Of a stretch of 64,000 bases of DNA, positions 9,728 through 19,372 are shown piece by piece; the first letter of the stretch is position 1, and every line of letters begins with the position of its first letter. The notes beneath the pieces are model-generated. The model did not search any database, was not told where the DNA came from, and saw only the letters and a program-made list of their open reading frames with translations. Position numbers and translations under genes: made by a program. The stretch is taken from contig MEDJ01000019.1 in NCBI GenBank assembly GCA_001724025.1, forward strand, positions 220,359-284,358, given 5' to 3'. Source of the stretch: Acidobacteria bacterium SCN 69-37. GTDB taxonomy: Bacteria; Acidobacteriota; Vicinamibacteria; Vicinamibacterales; SCN-69-37.

Positions 9728-9848
9728 TCGATCGTCGGGGCCCCCGGCACCCCGACTCGCTCCGCGCGCTCCGGTGGGACCCCACGCCCACCTCCGCTTG
9801 CTCCGCACTCGATCGTCGGGGACCCCGGCACCCCGACTCGCTCCGCGC
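9727..9848. repeat. pair of 41-bp direct repeats
   Basis: The copies 9727-9767 and 9808-9848 differ at one position (C or A after GTCGGGG) and lie 81 bp apart. Each contains a small internal stem, TCGGGG pairing with CCCCGA. Confidence 0.8.
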
Positions 9849-9865
9849 CACACACGTGTCTTCCG

Positions 9866-11242
9866 TCACACCGCCGTTGATGCGCTGTCCGCCAGCGCGT
9901 GCACGGCGGCCTTGAACGCACGGCCGCGCGCGCCGTAGTCGATGAACATGTCGAAACTCGAACATCCCGGCGCCAGCACCACGACGCCCTCGGGCGGTGC
10001 CAGGCGACGCGCCCGCAGCACCGCGTCCTCCATCGACGACGCGCGCTCGGTCGGCACGACACCGCCAATCGCCTCCTCGATGAGCGCCGCTGATTCGCCG
10101 ATGAGCACGACGCCGGCCGCGCGCGCACGCAGCACCTGGCGCAGATCCGCGAACGCCCCGCCCTTGTCGCGACCGCCCATGATCGGCACGACGCCACCGG
10201 CAAAGCTCTCGATGGCGCGCCGCACGGCGATAACGTTGGTCGCCTTCGAATCGTTGACGAACATCACGCCGTCAATCGTGGCCACGCGCTCGAGCGCGTG
10301 CTCCAGCCCGTCGAACGCCCGCACGGCCGACGCAATCGCCTCGGGATCGACGCCGGCAATCCGCGCCACGGCCGTGGCCGCCAGCACATCGGCCAGCAGG
10401 TGACGTCCGGGCAGGTGGACGACCGACACGGGCATCACCCGGTGACTCACCCCGCCGCGCCGCTCGACGACCATGTCGCCCTCCACCGTGATGCCGTCGA
10501 CGATCGTGGTGTCGAAGCCGAAATCGAAGCGGCGCGCCTTCGTCGCGCGCGCGAGTTCGACCACCGCCGCATCGTCCGCGTTGACCACGGCCCAGTCGTC
10601 CGCGGTCTGGCGCTGGAACACACGCGCCTTGGCCGCCCGATAGGCCTCGAACGATCCGTGCCTGTCGAGGTGATCCGGCTCGAGATTCACGAACACCGCG
10701 ATCCACGGGTGGAACGTGTCGATCGTCTCGAGCTGGAAACTGCTCACCTCGACGACGTGCACGGTGCCGGGCGTCGAGGCGTCGACGAACGAACTCAGTG
10801 CGACGCCGAGATTGCCGCCGGCTGTTGCGTCTACGCCGCCGGCCCGCAGCATCAGGGTCGCCACCGTCGTGGTGGTCGACTTGCCCTTTGTGCCGGTCAC
10901 AGCCACCACGCGCCCCTCGAGATGCCGGAACGCCAGCTCGATTTCGCCGATGACCACCGCGCCACGCGCGCGCGCCGCGGCCACCGACGGCTCGTCCACG
11001 GCAATGCCGGGACTGACGACGATCAGATCGGCATCGCCGATCGCACCGCCCACGCCGGGTCCGGCGTGCACAGTCACACCACGCGCGCGCAGATCGTCGG
11101 CCCCGTCGATGACCGACCGGCTGTCGACGAGCGAGACGATCGCCCCGCGCGACAGGAGCAGATCCACCGCCGCGCGACCGCTGCGTCCCGCGCCCATCAC
11201 GACCACGCGTCGCCCCGAGACGTCGAAGGGTCTCGTCGTCAT
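9866..11242 (-). CDS. murD: UDP-N-acetylmuramoylalanine--D-glutamate ligase
   Basis: MurD adds D-glutamate to UDP-MurNAc-L-Ala in the cytoplasm. The 458-residue product has an N-terminal MGAGRSG loop (16-22), the ATP P-loop GTKGKSTTT (117-125), the [12 protein letters not shown] segment and the C-terminal NDSKATN and GGRDKG motifs. The ATG at 11242 overlaps the mraY stop as ATGA. Its stop codon faces the 499-bp repeat-rich gap before ftsW. Confidence 0.95.
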   Translation of the reverse strand: MTTRPFDVSGRRVVVMGAGRSGRAAVDLLLSRGAIVSLVDSRSVIDGADDLRARGVTVHAGPGVGGAIGDADLIVVSPGIAVDEPSVAAARARGAVVIGEIELAFRHLEGRVVAVTGTKGKSTTTTVATLMLRAGGVDATAGGNLGVALSSFVDASTPGTVHVVEVSSFQLETIDTFHPWIAVFVNLEPDHLDRHGSFEAYRAAKARVFQRQTADDWAVVNADDAAVVELARATKARRFDFGFDTTIVDGITVEGDMVVERRGGVSHRVMPVSVVHLPGRHLLADVLAATAVARIAGVDPEAIASAVRAFDGLEHALERVATIDGVMFVNDSKATNVIAVRRAIESFAGGVVPIMGGRDKGGAFADLRQVLRARAAGVVLIGESAALIEEAIGGVVPTERASSMEDAVLRARRLAPPEGVVVLAPGCSSFDMFIDYGARGRAFKAAVHALADSASTAV

Positions 11243-12330
11243 CGCAGCTTCAACGTCGTGAGACTGAGCAGGGCGAACAGAATCGCCACGATCAGGAAAC
11301 GCATGATGATCTTCGGCTCCTGCCACCCGATGAGCTCGAAATGGTGGTGGATCGGGGACATGCGAAAGACGCGCCGGCCTGTCAGCTTGAACGAGGCCAC
11401 CTGCACGATCACCGACAGCGCCTCGATGACGAACACGCCGCCGACGATCGGTAACAGGAGTTCCTGTTTGATGAGGATCGCGACAGTCCCGAGGGCGCCA
11501 CCGAGCGCGAGCGATCCGACGTCGCCCATGAAGATCTCCGCCGGGTGCGCGTTCCACCAGAGGAAGCCGAGGCTCGCGCCGACCAGCGCACCGCAGAACA
11601 CCGTCAGCTCACCGACCGGCTCGATGTGCGCGATCAGCAGGTACTGCGCGAAGACGAAGTGGCTCGTGACATAGGTCAGCGCAGTGAACGCCGCGGCCGA
11701 CACGGCGAACGTACTGATCGCGAGGCCGTCGAGGCCATCGGTCAGGTTCACCGCGTTGGTCGAGCCCACCAGCACGAGGACCGCCACCACCAGGTAGGCC
11801 CACCCGAGATCGGGCGTCAGCCACTTGAAGAACGGGAAGAGCAGGCGCGTGTCGTACCGCGGAGGCTCGGCGTTGGCCAGCATCATCAGCGCCACGCCGA
11901 CGCCGACGGCCACGACCAGTTGCGCCATCAGCTTGTACCGCCCGAAAAGACCGTAATGACTGTGGCGCGTGATCTTGAGATAGTCGTCGACGAACCCGAT
12001 CGCACCGAAGAGCGCCGTGGCGCCCACGGCGATCCAGACGTACGCGTTCGTCAGGTTCGCCCACAGCAGCGTGGGCACGAACACCGACACGAGAATCAGC
12101 AGCCCGCCCATCGTCGGCGTGCCTGCTTTCTGCTTGTGCGACGACGGGCCGTCCTGGCGCACGACCTGTCCGATCTGGAACTGGCGGAGCCGACGAATCA
12201 CCCACGGGCCGAGCAGCAGGCTGAGCGCGAGCGCCGTCATGCTCGCCGCCGCGGTCCGGAACGTGATGAAGCGCACGACCCCGAGTCCGGCGACGCGGTC
12301 GGCCAGTGGCAGCAGCAGGAAATACAGCAT
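11239..12330 (-). CDS. mraY: phospho-N-acetylmuramoyl-pentapeptide transferase
   Basis: MraY transfers phospho-MurNAc-pentapeptide from UDP to undecaprenyl phosphate, forming lipid I in the inner membrane. The 363-residue protein has about ten membrane helices and the family signatures: the Asp pair in [30 protein letters not shown] and the histidine-rich SPIHHHFE. The start codon shares one base with the murF stop (TGATG). Confidence 0.97.
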   Translation of the reverse strand: MLYFLLLPLADRVAGLGVVRFITFRTAAASMTALALSLLLGPWVIRRLRQFQIGQVVRQDGPSSHKQKAGTPTMGGLLILVSVFVPTLLWANLTNAYVWIAVGATALFGAIGFVDDYLKITRHSHYGLFGRYKLMAQLVVAVGVGVALMMLANAEPPRYDTRLLFPFFKWLTPDLGWAYLVVAVLVLVGSTNAVNLTDGLDGLAISTFAVSAAAFTALTYVTSHFVFAQYLLIAHIEPVGELTVFCGALVGASLGFLWWNAHPAEIFMGDVGSLALGGALGTVAILIKQELLLPIVGGVFVIEALSVIVQVASFKLTGRRVFRMSPIHHHFELIGWQEPKIIMRFLIVAILFALLSLTTLKLR

Positions 12331-13727
12331 CAGGCCACCGCCAGCAGGCGATCAGCCACGCGGTCGGTCCGCGTGCCGCGCGATCCTTTCACCAGGACGA
12401 CGTCTCCGCTGACGACGAGGCGACCGATCGCCTCGGCCGCGTCGTCGCTGTCGGTGAAACGATGGATGGCCCCAGCCGGCAGTCCGCCCGCCATCGCGCC
12501 GCGGACCAGCGCGTCGACCGGCGCGCCACCCACGGCAATCAGCAGCGACACACCAGCCGCGGCCGCCGCCCTGCCGCACGCCTCGTGCAGCGCGTCGGAC
12601 AGGGATCCAAGTTCGAGCATCTCGCCGATGACGGCCACGCGCCGCCCCGTGGCCGGCGTGGCCGCGAGCGTCGCGAGCGCCGCATCGACCGCCGCGGGAC
12701 TGGCGTTGTAGGAGTCGTCGATCACCCGGACACCCGTGGCCAGTGCGTGCGACGATCCGCGCCGCGCCACGGGCCGCAGCGCCGCCACACCGGGAACGAC
12801 ACGCGCCAGCGACACGCCGCAGGCGCCGACTGCGGCGATGGCCGCGAGCACGTTCGACAGGTTCGCGCGACCAGGCAACGGCACGTGGACATCCGCCGTC
12901 TCGTCACCGGACGCGATGTGCGCGTCGACGCCATCGAATCCCCTGTCGACGACGGTCGTCGCGCGGACGTCCGCGGCCGGCGCCTCGCCGAACGTCAGGG
13001 CCCGCACGCCGTGCGCGCGCACACGCGTCATCACCAGCGGATCGTCGGCATTCGCCACGACGACCGTCGACGGGCCGGCATGCTCGAGGATCTCCGCCTT
13101 GGCGTCGGCCACGGCCTCGCGGCTGCCGAAATGCCCCACGTGCGCGTCGCCGACGTTCGTCCACACGCGGACGTCGGGATCGGCGATCGCGACGAGTGTC
13201 CGGATCTCGCCCGCGTGGTTCATGCCAAGTTCGACGACCGACACGTCGAATCCAGCCGCCAGTTCGATCAGCGAGAGCGGCAGGCCGATGTGATTGTTGA
13301 GATTGCCCCGTGTGCGGTGCACCCGCAGGCCGGCGGATCCCAACAGATCCGCCGTCACTTCCTTCGTCGTCGTCTTGCCGGCACTGCCGGTGATGGCCAC
13401 CACGCGCGCGCCCGACGCGCGGCGCACGGCACCGGCCAGCGCCTGCAGGGCCACGAGCGTGTCGTCGACGACGATCACGAGTGTCGCGTCCATCGCGTCG
13501 GGGGCCGTGTCGACCAGCAGGCCCGCTGCGCCGGCGCGGACTGCGTCGGCCAGGAACGCGTGGGCATCGAATCGATCGCCGCGCAGCGCCACGAACAACG
13601 TGCCAGGCCCGAGGGTGCGCGTGTCGATGGACACGCCGGCGAACACGTGCGTCCGATCGCCGCGTACGAGGCGCCCCCCGGTTGCCTCGGCAACCATCCC
13701 GGCGGTCAGCACCACAGCCCTGGCCAT
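12330..13727 (-). CDS. murF: UDP-MurNAc-tripeptide--D-Ala-D-Ala ligase
   Basis: MurF completes the cytoplasmic pentapeptide by adding D-Ala-D-Ala. The 465-residue sequence has the N-terminal MurE/F domain with SIDTRTL (33-39), the ATP P-loop [10 protein letters not shown] (114-123), the [10 protein letters not shown] segment, [10 protein letters not shown] and a C-terminal domain with DDSYNASP. The ATG at 13727 lies four bases after the murE stop. Upstream in-frame codons overlap murE and look non-homologous. Confidence 0.95.
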   Translation of the reverse strand: MARAVVLTAGMVAEATGGRLVRGDRTHVFAGVSIDTRTLGPGTLFVALRGDRFDAHAFLADAVRAGAAGLLVDTAPDAMDATLVIVVDDTLVALQALAGAVRRASGARVVAITGSAGKTTTKEVTADLLGSAGLRVHRTRGNLNNHIGLPLSLIELAAGFDVSVVELGMNHAGEIRTLVAIADPDVRVWTNVGDAHVGHFGSREAVADAKAEILEHAGPSTVVVANADDPLVMTRVRAHGVRALTFGEAPAADVRATTVVDRGFDGVDAHIASGDETADVHVPLPGRANLSNVLAAIAAVGACGVSLARVVPGVAALRPVARRGSSHALATGVRVIDDSYNASPAAVDAALATLAATPATGRRVAVIGEMLELGSLSDALHEACGRAAAAAGVSLLIAVGGAPVDALVRGAMAGGLPAGAIHRFTDSDDAAEAIGRLVVSGDVVLVKGSRGTRTDRVADRLLAVA

Positions 13728-13731
13728 CGTG

Positions 13732-15264
13732 CTACACCCGCGAGGCGGATCGACGATGGGCCAGCGCCCCACGCGCGACCTCGACGTCATCGAACGGCAG
13801 CGTCCGCTCGCCAATCACCTGGTACTTCTCGTGCCCCTTGCCGGCCACCAGGACGAGATCGCCCGGCTGCGCCGTACGAATCGCCTTGTCGATCGCCTCG
13901 CGCCTGTCGCGAATCCGGAGGTACGGCGTGCCCGTCCGCCTGGGACCACCGGGCTCGGGCGTGGGATCGAGTCCGCGAACGATCTCGTCGAGAATCCGCT
14001 CGGGATCCTCGGACCGCGGATTGTCCGACGTCAGCACGACCACGTCGCTCAGGCGACCAGCCACGGCCCCCATGAGCGGGCGCTTGGATCGATCGCGATC
14101 GCCGCCGCAACCGAAGACGGTCACGATGCGACCGGCCGCCAGCGGCCGCGCCGTTTCGAGCAGGTGCTTCAGTGCATCGTCGGTGTGTGCGTAGTCGACG
14201 ACCACGCGCACGTCGTCGGCACTCGTCGAGACCAGTTCGAAGCGGCCGGGCACGCGATCGAGCGCCGCCACGCCGCGTTCGATCGCGTCGAGCGGCAGAT
14301 CGAGCGCCACGGCCACGGCCACGGCGCCGAGAATGTTCGACACGTTCGGGCGCCCGATGAGCGGCGATCGGATCGCCAGCGGGCCGCGCGGCGTATCGAC
14401 CTCGAAGGCCACGCCCTCGAGCGAGTACTCGATGTGGCGGGGCCGGACGTCGGCGGGACGATCGATCCCGAACGTGATCACGGGGTTCAGCGCGGCCGCG
14501 AGTTCCACGCCGCGGGGATCGTCGATGTTGATCGCCGACGGCGCGCCGGGCGGCAGCATCGCGAACAGGCGCCGTTTGGCCGCGAAGTACCGCGGCATGT
14601 CGCCGTGGAAGTCGAGGTGATCGCGCGTCAGGTTGGTGAACACCGCGGCGGCGAAGTGCAGGCCGTCGACCCGGTGCAGGGCCAGAGCGTGCGACGACAC
14701 CTCCATTGCGCAGGCCGTGCAGCCGCGATCGATCATCGTCGCGAGCATGCGCTGGATGCCCGGCGCCTCGGGCGTCGTGTGCGACGACTCCTGTTCATCG
14801 GCGGCCGACGGTCCGACGCGGAAGCTGACCGTTCCGATCCGGCCGGACGGCATCCCCGCGGCATCGAAGATCGACGCCAGCAGGTAGGTCGACGTCGTCT
14901 TGCCATTGGTCCCGGTCACCCCGACGAGCGTGAGCCGACGGCTCGGGTGACCGGAGACGACCGCGGCCAGGTCGGCGAGCGCCACGCGCGCATCGGTCGT
15001 CGGCAGCCACGGCACCTCGACGTCCGGCGGCGCAGCGGTCTCGGCGACGATGGCCAGCGCGCCGCGGCGGATTGCCTCGGCGGCAAACGCGGCGCCGTCC
15101 ACGCGGTGGCCGGGGATCGCGACGAACACCGTGCCCCGCGTGACCGCACGCGAGTCGTGCGCGACAGCGGTCACCGTCGTCGCACCGCGTCCCGACGCAG
15201 CGACGATCGCCCCGGCCTCGGGGCCAAGGGTCTGCACGGCGGTCACCAGGTCGGCCAGCGTCAC
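13732..15264 (-). CDS. murE: UDP-MurNAc-L-Ala-D-Glu--meso-DAP ligase
   Basis: MurE adds the third stem residue. The 510-residue product has DSRAV in the N-terminal domain, the P-loop GTNGKTTST (118-126), EVSSHAL and the DNPR motif (414-417). In this family DNPR marks specificity for meso-diaminopimelate over lysine, so the cell wall is predicted to be DAP type. Translation starts at a GTG overlapping the ftsI stop by four bases (GTGA). Confidence 0.95.
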   Translation of the reverse strand: MTLADLVTAVQTLGPEAGAIVAASGRGATTVTAVAHDSRAVTRGTVFVAIPGHRVDGAAFAAEAIRRGALAIVAETAAPPDVEVPWLPTTDARVALADLAAVVSGHPSRRLTLVGVTGTNGKTTSTYLLASIFDAAGMPSGRIGTVSFRVGPSAADEQESSHTTPEAPGIQRMLATMIDRGCTACAMEVSSHALALHRVDGLHFAAAVFTNLTRDHLDFHGDMPRYFAAKRRLFAMLPPGAPSAINIDDPRGVELAAALNPVITFGIDRPADVRPRHIEYSLEGVAFEVDTPRGPLAIRSPLIGRPNVSNILGAVAVAVALDLPLDAIERGVAALDRVPGRFELVSTSADDVRVVVDYAHTDDALKHLLETARPLAAGRIVTVFGCGGDRDRSKRPLMGAVAGRLSDVVVLTSDNPRSEDPERILDEIVRGLDPTPEPGGPRRTGTPYLRIRDRREAIDKAIRTAQPGDLVLVAGKGHEKYQVIGERTLPFDDVEVARGALAHRRSASRV

Positions 15265-17387
15265 GGGATGGCGGTCTCCCTGAGTTCGGCGTCCCGCCGC
15301 AGCGTCAGAACACTCGTCGAGCCGGGATCGATCGGCGTCCCGGCCTCGGGCTGTTGCGTGGCGACGAACCCGGTCCCGGACAGCCGGGCCGACAGCCCCG
15401 CAGTGCCGAGGATGCGCAGGGCTTCACGCGCGCTCAGGCCGCTCAGGTCGGGCATCACGGGCAGTCCGCCGGTGCGGACGATCGAGGCCTGGCCCTCCAG
15501 GACGCTCACGCGCTGCACGCGCTCGACGTCCGGGCCGCCGGCCCTCACCGTCATCGGCGTCTGGCCGTCCCCGCTCGGCGCCACGCCCAGGTGCAGCATC
15601 GTCCCCTCGGCAATCTCCTTGAAGATCGGCCCGGCGGACGGGCCGCCGTAGATGCTGGTCCGGGGACTGTCGACCACGACGAGGACGGTGACGGCCGGGT
15701 TGTCGGCCGGGATGAACCCGGCGAACGAGGCGTTGTAGTCCGAGCGCGAGTACCCGCCGCCCTCGGCCAGGCGCGTCGACGTGCCAGTCTTTCCCGCGAC
15801 GGGATAGCCCTCGATGACCGCCATCCTGGCCGTGCCGCGGCTGACGACGTGCTTCATGATGCCGGTGAGCGTGCGGGCCGTCCGCTCCTCGATCACCCGG
15901 CGGACGACGTTCGGCTTGACCGCGTGCCGCACGCCGTTGCGCTCGACGGCGCGGAGCACGCGCGGCTCGATCAGCCGGCCGCCGTTGGCCACCGCGCTGA
16001 CGGCCGCCGCCATCTGCAGCGGCGTCACCGCGATGCGGTAGCCCATCGACAGCGACGCGAGTTCGCTGTCGTTCAGCCCGCTCGCGCGCCAGATCCCCTG
16101 GCTCTGCCCCGGGAAGTCACTCGACGAGACGGCCCCGAACCCGAACCGGTGCACGTAGCGCGTCATCACGCCGGCGCCCGTGCGCAGCCCCACTTTGATC
16201 GCCGCGACGTTGCTCGACTTCACGATCGAGTCCTCGAACGTCAGGACGCCGTAGTTGTGGCCGCTCGCCTCGGTGATGGCCTTGCGGCCCGGGAACTTGA
16301 TGATCCCGGGGTTCGTGTCGATCAGCTCGTACGGCGTGATCACGCCTTCCTCGAGCGCGGCCGACGCGGTGACGAGCTTGAACGTCGACCCCGGTTCGTA
16401 CACGTCCTGCGTCGCGCGATTGCGGCGCTGGTCCGGGTGCGACTGGCCGATCGCGTTGGGATTGAACGTCGGGTACGACGCCATCGCCAGCAGCTCGCCG
16501 GTGTACGGATCCATCACGATCGCCACGGCCGCACGCGCCCGCGTGCGTTCCACGCCGTTCTTCACCGCCTCTTCGGCCAGGTGCTGGATGTGGGCGTCGA
16601 TCGTCAGCTCGAGGTTCGCGCCGGGGACCGGCTCGCGGTCGATGCGGGTCTCGACACTGCGGCGCTGGTTGTCGACCTGCGCCCGGCCGATGCCGGCCGC
16701 GCCGCGGATCTCGCGCTCGAACGCGTACTCGATGCCCGCCTGCCCGCTGTTGTCCTGTCCCACCCAGCCGAGGATGTGCGCGGCCAGCGAACCGTACGGG
16801 TAGTAGCGGCCCGTGTCGCGCTCGAAGCCGATACCCGGCAGGTGCCGCGCGGCCACACGGTCGACCTGCGCCGGCGAAACCTGCCGCGACCGGCGGATGT
16901 AGACGTGCCGGCGCGGCTCGCGCAGCTTGGTCGCGAGTTCGCGACGTTCCTTCGCCGAGCAATCGCCCAGGGCCCGGCAGACGTCCTCGGCCGTGGCCAC
17001 GGGATCCTCGACCAGGGCCGGATCGGCGAAGATCGCGCGCGCCCGGACGGAATACGCCAGCAGGCGGCCGTTGCGATCGACGATGTCGCCGCGAAGCGCC
17101 TCGATGGTGAGTCGCGACTGCTGCTGGCTGCGCGCGGCCGCGGCGTATTTGTCGTACCGCACGACCTGCAGGTGGACGAGCCGCGCCTGCGCGATGGCCA
17201 CCCACGCGGCCACGCAGGCGAGCGCAACGAACGTCCGCCGGCGAACGACCTGCCGCCAGGCGTGCGACGACGACTCGTCGCGATCGGCGGCGGCCGACGA
17301 ACGAGACGGATCCCGCCGCCAGAGACGGCGCATGCCGCCGAGACGGCCCGTCGCAGATGACGGCTTCGGCTTCCGTTCGTCAGACAC
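15261..17387 (-). CDS. ftsI: septal transpeptidase FtsI (class B PBP) with C-terminal PASTA domain
   Basis: This 708-residue penicillin-binding protein cross-links septal peptidoglycan with FtsW. It has a charged cytoplasmic tail, one membrane helix (about 52-68), a PBP dimer domain and a transpeptidase domain with STFK (334-337, nucleophile Ser334), SSN (391-393) and KTGT (533-536). Residues about 641-697 resemble a PASTA domain (MPDLSGLSAREALRIL). PASTA is usual in Gram-positive SpoVD/PBP2x enzymes and less common in diderm FtsI. I chose the GTG at 17387 because a perfect AGGAGG sits 6 nt before it (17394-17399); a TTG overlapping ftsL lies upstream of that element. Confidence 0.94.
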   Translation of the reverse strand: MSDERKPKPSSATGRLGGMRRLWRRDPSRSSAAADRDESSSHAWRQVVRRRTFVALACVAAWVAIAQARLVHLQVVRYDKYAAAARSQQQSRLTIEALRGDIVDRNGRLLAYSVRARAIFADPALVEDPVATAEDVCRALGDCSAKERRELATKLREPRRHVYIRRSRQVSPAQVDRVAARHLPGIGFERDTGRYYPYGSLAAHILGWVGQDNSGQAGIEYAFEREIRGAAGIGRAQVDNQRRSVETRIDREPVPGANLELTIDAHIQHLAEEAVKNGVERTRARAAVAIVMDPYTGELLAMASYPTFNPNAIGQSHPDQRRNRATQDVYEPGSTFKLVTASAALEEGVITPYELIDTNPGIIKFPGRKAITEASGHNYGVLTFEDSIVKSSNVAAIKVGLRTGAGVMTRYVHRFGFGAVSSSDFPGQSQGIWRASGLNDSELASLSMGYRIAVTPLQMAAAVSAVANGGRLIEPRVLRAVERNGVRHAVKPNVVRRVIEERTARTLTGIMKHVVSRGTARMAVIEGYPVAGKTGTSTRLAEGGGYSRSDYNASFAGFIPADNPAVTVLVVVDSPRTSIYGGPSAGPIFKEIAEGTMLHLGVAPSGDGQTPMTVRAGGPDVERVQRVSVLEGQASIVRTGGLPVMPDLSGLSAREALRILGTAGLSARLSGTGFVATQQPEAGTPIDPGSTSVLTLRRDAELRETAIP

Positions 17388-17393
17388 GCGCGT

Positions 17394-17399
17394 CCTCCT
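17394..17399 (-). promoter_or_regulatory. Shine-Dalgarno AGGAGG that fixes the ftsI start
   Basis: A perfect AGGAGG directly follows the ftsL stop codon and stands six bases before the GTG at 17387. This argues against initiation at the TTG at 17402. Confidence 0.7.
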
Positions 17400-17785
17400 C
17401 AACGAGCACTGGCCACGACCGCCCCGACGTCCGTGGGCTGGTGCAGGCGTTCAATCACGAGCGTTTCGCGCAGGGTCGGCGGCCGGAGGCCGAGCCGGGC
17501 GGCCTGCGCGGCCAGCGGTTCGGGCGCCCGCAGGCGCTCGAGGTTCAGGCGGAGCTGACGGTTGACGGCCAGTTCCCGCGCGTGGTCCGCGCGCAGCTGC
17601 TCGACGCGGCGCGTGGCCTCGAGCCGGCCGAAGTGCTGCCACGCCGAGAACAGCAGCATCGCCACGACGAAGCCGGCCATCGCGACCATGCGGCGCAGTT
17701 CGGCGCGCTGGCGGGCGTCGGCCTGCCGGATCACGCTGTTGTTCCGGATGTCCTTCTTGACGGCGTATTCGAGTTCGATGCTCAT
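17399..17785 (-). CDS. ftsL: cell division protein FtsL
   Basis: This 128-residue bitopic protein fits FtsL in size, architecture and position between rsmH and ftsI. It has a short cytoplasmic N-terminus, one membrane helix (about 36-52) and a periplasmic coiled-coil segment rich in Glu, Arg, Leu and Ala (about 53-90). FtsL acts with FtsQ (and FtsB where present) in activating FtsWI. The ATG at 17785 overlaps the rsmH stop as ATGA. Sequence conservation is weak in this family, so the call rests largely on context and topology. Confidence 0.85.
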   Translation of the reverse strand: MSIELEYAVKKDIRNNSVIRQADARQRAELRRMVAMAGFVVAMLLFSAWQHFGRLEATRRVEQLRADHARELAVNRQLRLNLERLRAPEPLAAQAARLGLRPPTLRETLVIERLHQPTDVGAVVASAR

Positions 17786-18705
17786 GCCACCCTCTCCAAC
17801 ACGCGCAGTCGCGCACTCCGGGCCCGCGGATTCCGTCCGCACTCCTCGTCGCCGGGCACCACGGGGCGACGCGTGACAATCTGCCAGCGGTCCCTGTCGG
17901 CGGCCAGGCGACGGAACGTGTGCTTCACCACCCGGTCCTCGAGCGAGTGAAACGCAATCACCGCCAGCCGCCCGCCCGGCGCCAGCACGGTCGCGGCGGA
18001 TTCGAGAAACGCCTCGAGCCCGTCGAGTTCGGCGTTCACCCAGATCCGGAGCGCCTGAAACGTCCGCGTGGCGGGATCTATCCGCTGCCACGTCCCCCCG
18101 CCGGCCGCGCGACGCACCACCGAGGCCAGCGCCGCGGTGTCGACCAGATCCCCGCGATCCCGTGCGGCCACGATCGCGCGCGCCACCCGGCGCGAGTGCC
18201 GCTCTTCCCCGAACCGCCAGATCACGTCGGCGAGCGTTGTCTCGTCGACGGTGGCGAGCCTGTCGGCCAGGGTCTCGTCGCCGTCCCGATCCATCCGCAT
18301 GTCGAGCGGTCCGGCCTGGCGGAAGCTGAATCCCCGCGCCGCGTCGTCGATCTGCATCGACGACACGCCAAGGTCCGCCACCACCCCGTCGACCGTCGTC
18401 ACCCCGCGCGCGGCGAGCACGGCCGGCAGGTGGCGATAGTCGTCGTGCACGAACGCGACGGCCGTGGCCGCCTCGCCGAGCGCCTCACGCGCGACGTCGA
18501 GCGCCGACGCGTCCCTGTCGATCCCGATCACCAGACCCGCGCCGGCCGCCACCAGCCGTCGCGTGTGCCCGCCGGCCCCCAGCGTGCAGTCGACGTAGAC
18601 GCCGCCCGGCCGCGGGGCCAGCAGTTCCAGCACCTCGCTGGCGAGGACCGGGGCGTGCCGGGCATCGTCAGAGGCCGTACTGCGCGAGGGCCCGGGCGTG
18701 GTCAT
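17782..18705 (-). CDS. rsmH: 16S rRNA (cytosine-1402-N4)-methyltransferase RsmH
   Basis: RsmH (MraW) methylates N4 of C1402 in the ribosomal P site using SAM. The 307-residue product begins with the typical ARHAPVLASEVLELL segment and has the SAM loop DCTLGAGGHT (39-48), the DLGVSSMQID motif, FSFRQAGPLDMRMD and C-terminal FHSLEDR. The ATG at 18705 lies inside mraZ, giving a 38-base overlap. No GTG or TTG codon occurs between it and the conserved N-terminus, so this unusually long overlap seems real. Confidence 0.93.
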   Translation of the reverse strand: MTTPGPSRSTASDDARHAPVLASEVLELLAPRPGGVYVDCTLGAGGHTRRLVAAGAGLVIGIDRDASALDVAREALGEAATAVAFVHDDYRHLPAVLAARGVTTVDGVVADLGVSSMQIDDAARGFSFRQAGPLDMRMDRDGDETLADRLATVDETTLADVIWRFGEERHSRRVARAIVAARDRGDLVDTAALASVVRRAAGGGTWQRIDPATRTFQALRIWVNAELDGLEAFLESAATVLAPGGRLAVIAFHSLEDRVVKHTFRRLAADRDRWQIVTRRPVVPGDEECGRNPRARSARLRVLERVA

Positions 18706-19108
18706 CCGTGAACGGCTTCTGGTCGAGCTTGGCCTTGAGTCGATCGAAGTTCCAGAGCTCGAGATAATCGACCCGCCCCACGACACTCACATCCCCCACC
18801 ATCTGCGCCGACTCACGCAGGCGCGGCTGGATGACCACGCGTCCCTGGCCGTCGAATTCCGTGTCGAGCCCGTAGAAGTTCACGCGCAGCACGTACTCGG
18901 CCAGATGGGGATCCGACCCGGGCACCTGGGCCAGCTTCGCTTCGCGGGCTCTCCAGACCGGCAGCGGATAGACGAGCACCGACTGGCCATCCACACTCGT
19001 GATGAACAGCTCGTTGCCGTGCTTCTCTTCCACCAGCGTCTTGAAGGACGTGGGGAGCTTCAGCCGGCCCTTCTCGTCGATCCGTGCTGTGTAGCTGCCG
19101 CGAAGCAC
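18668..19108 (-). CDS. mraZ: transcriptional regulator MraZ
   Basis: MraZ is a ring-forming regulator with two SpoVT/AbrB-like domains that binds repeats upstream of its own gene and tunes the dcw operon. The 146-residue product shows the paired signatures IDEKGRLKLP (residues 10-19) and FDGQGRVVIQP in the second half. Translation starts at a GTG with GGAG 8 nt upstream. It is the first gene of the 14-gene dcw cluster and is divergent from a glycosyltransferase gene. Confidence 0.95.
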   Translation of the reverse strand: MLRGSYTARIDEKGRLKLPTSFKTLVEEKHGNELFITSVDGQSVLVYPLPVWRAREAKLAQVPGSDPHLAEYVLRVNFYGLDTEFDGQGRVVIQPRLRESAQMVGDVSVVGRVDYLELWNFDRLKAKLDQKPFTDDHARALAQYGL

Positions 19109-19166
19109 GCCGCTGACTCCACTGGAAACCTACAGAAACCGCTATGGTCCCTTTTTGTCCACCGCG

Positions 19167-19195
19167 ATGGTAGAGGTACGCCTCGAAGCTGTCAA
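19167..19195 (-). promoter_or_regulatory. sigma70-type promoter of the dcw cluster
   Basis: Reading the minus strand, a perfect TTGACA -35 box (19195-19190) is followed by a 17-nt spacer and TACCAT (19172-19167) as -10 box. The expected transcript start near 19160 leaves a leader of about 50 nt before the mraZ GTG. Just downstream are TGGAC and GGGAC spaced by five A bases (near 19150-19164), reminiscent of MraZ-binding TGGGN repeats; that operator reading is tentative. Confidence 0.65.
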
Positions 19196-19372
19196 ACGCA
19201 AATTCCTGTGGGGATTGGACTTACGTCGTATCTTCGCCTGACGGGCGAACGGGAGACTCGCCGTACAGGACCGGCGTGCTAGCATTTCTCGTTCGATGCC
19301 AACCGCCGTCTCGCACCTGTCCGGGCCCTGCCGCGCGTTGCCGTCCGCACCGGGCGGCCCCTGCCTGCCGCG

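Larger units (their letters stand above)
9367..9865. other. 499-bp repeat-rich gap splitting the dcw cluster
   Basis: No convincing coding sequence lies between ftsW and murD. The stretch holds a 25-bp imperfect inverted repeat (9600-9624 and 9703-9727), a small internal hairpin CAGACC/GGTCTG (9651-9667), two 41-bp direct repeats (9727-9767 and 9808-9848) and a 16-base TCTTCAGCAGGCTCCT segment (9515-9530) that recurs inside a membrane-protein gene near 41224. Dcw genes on both sides are tightly packed, so this looks like accumulated repeat DNA. Confidence 0.7.

Noticed and set aside
9367-9865. Insertion sequence remnant between murD and ftsW
   Set aside because: Repeats are present but there is no transposase-like reading frame or clear target-site duplication.
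13294-15651. 785-codon open frame antisense to murF/murE/ftsI
   Set aside because: No domain signal and no start signal; it is a mirror of mur genes.
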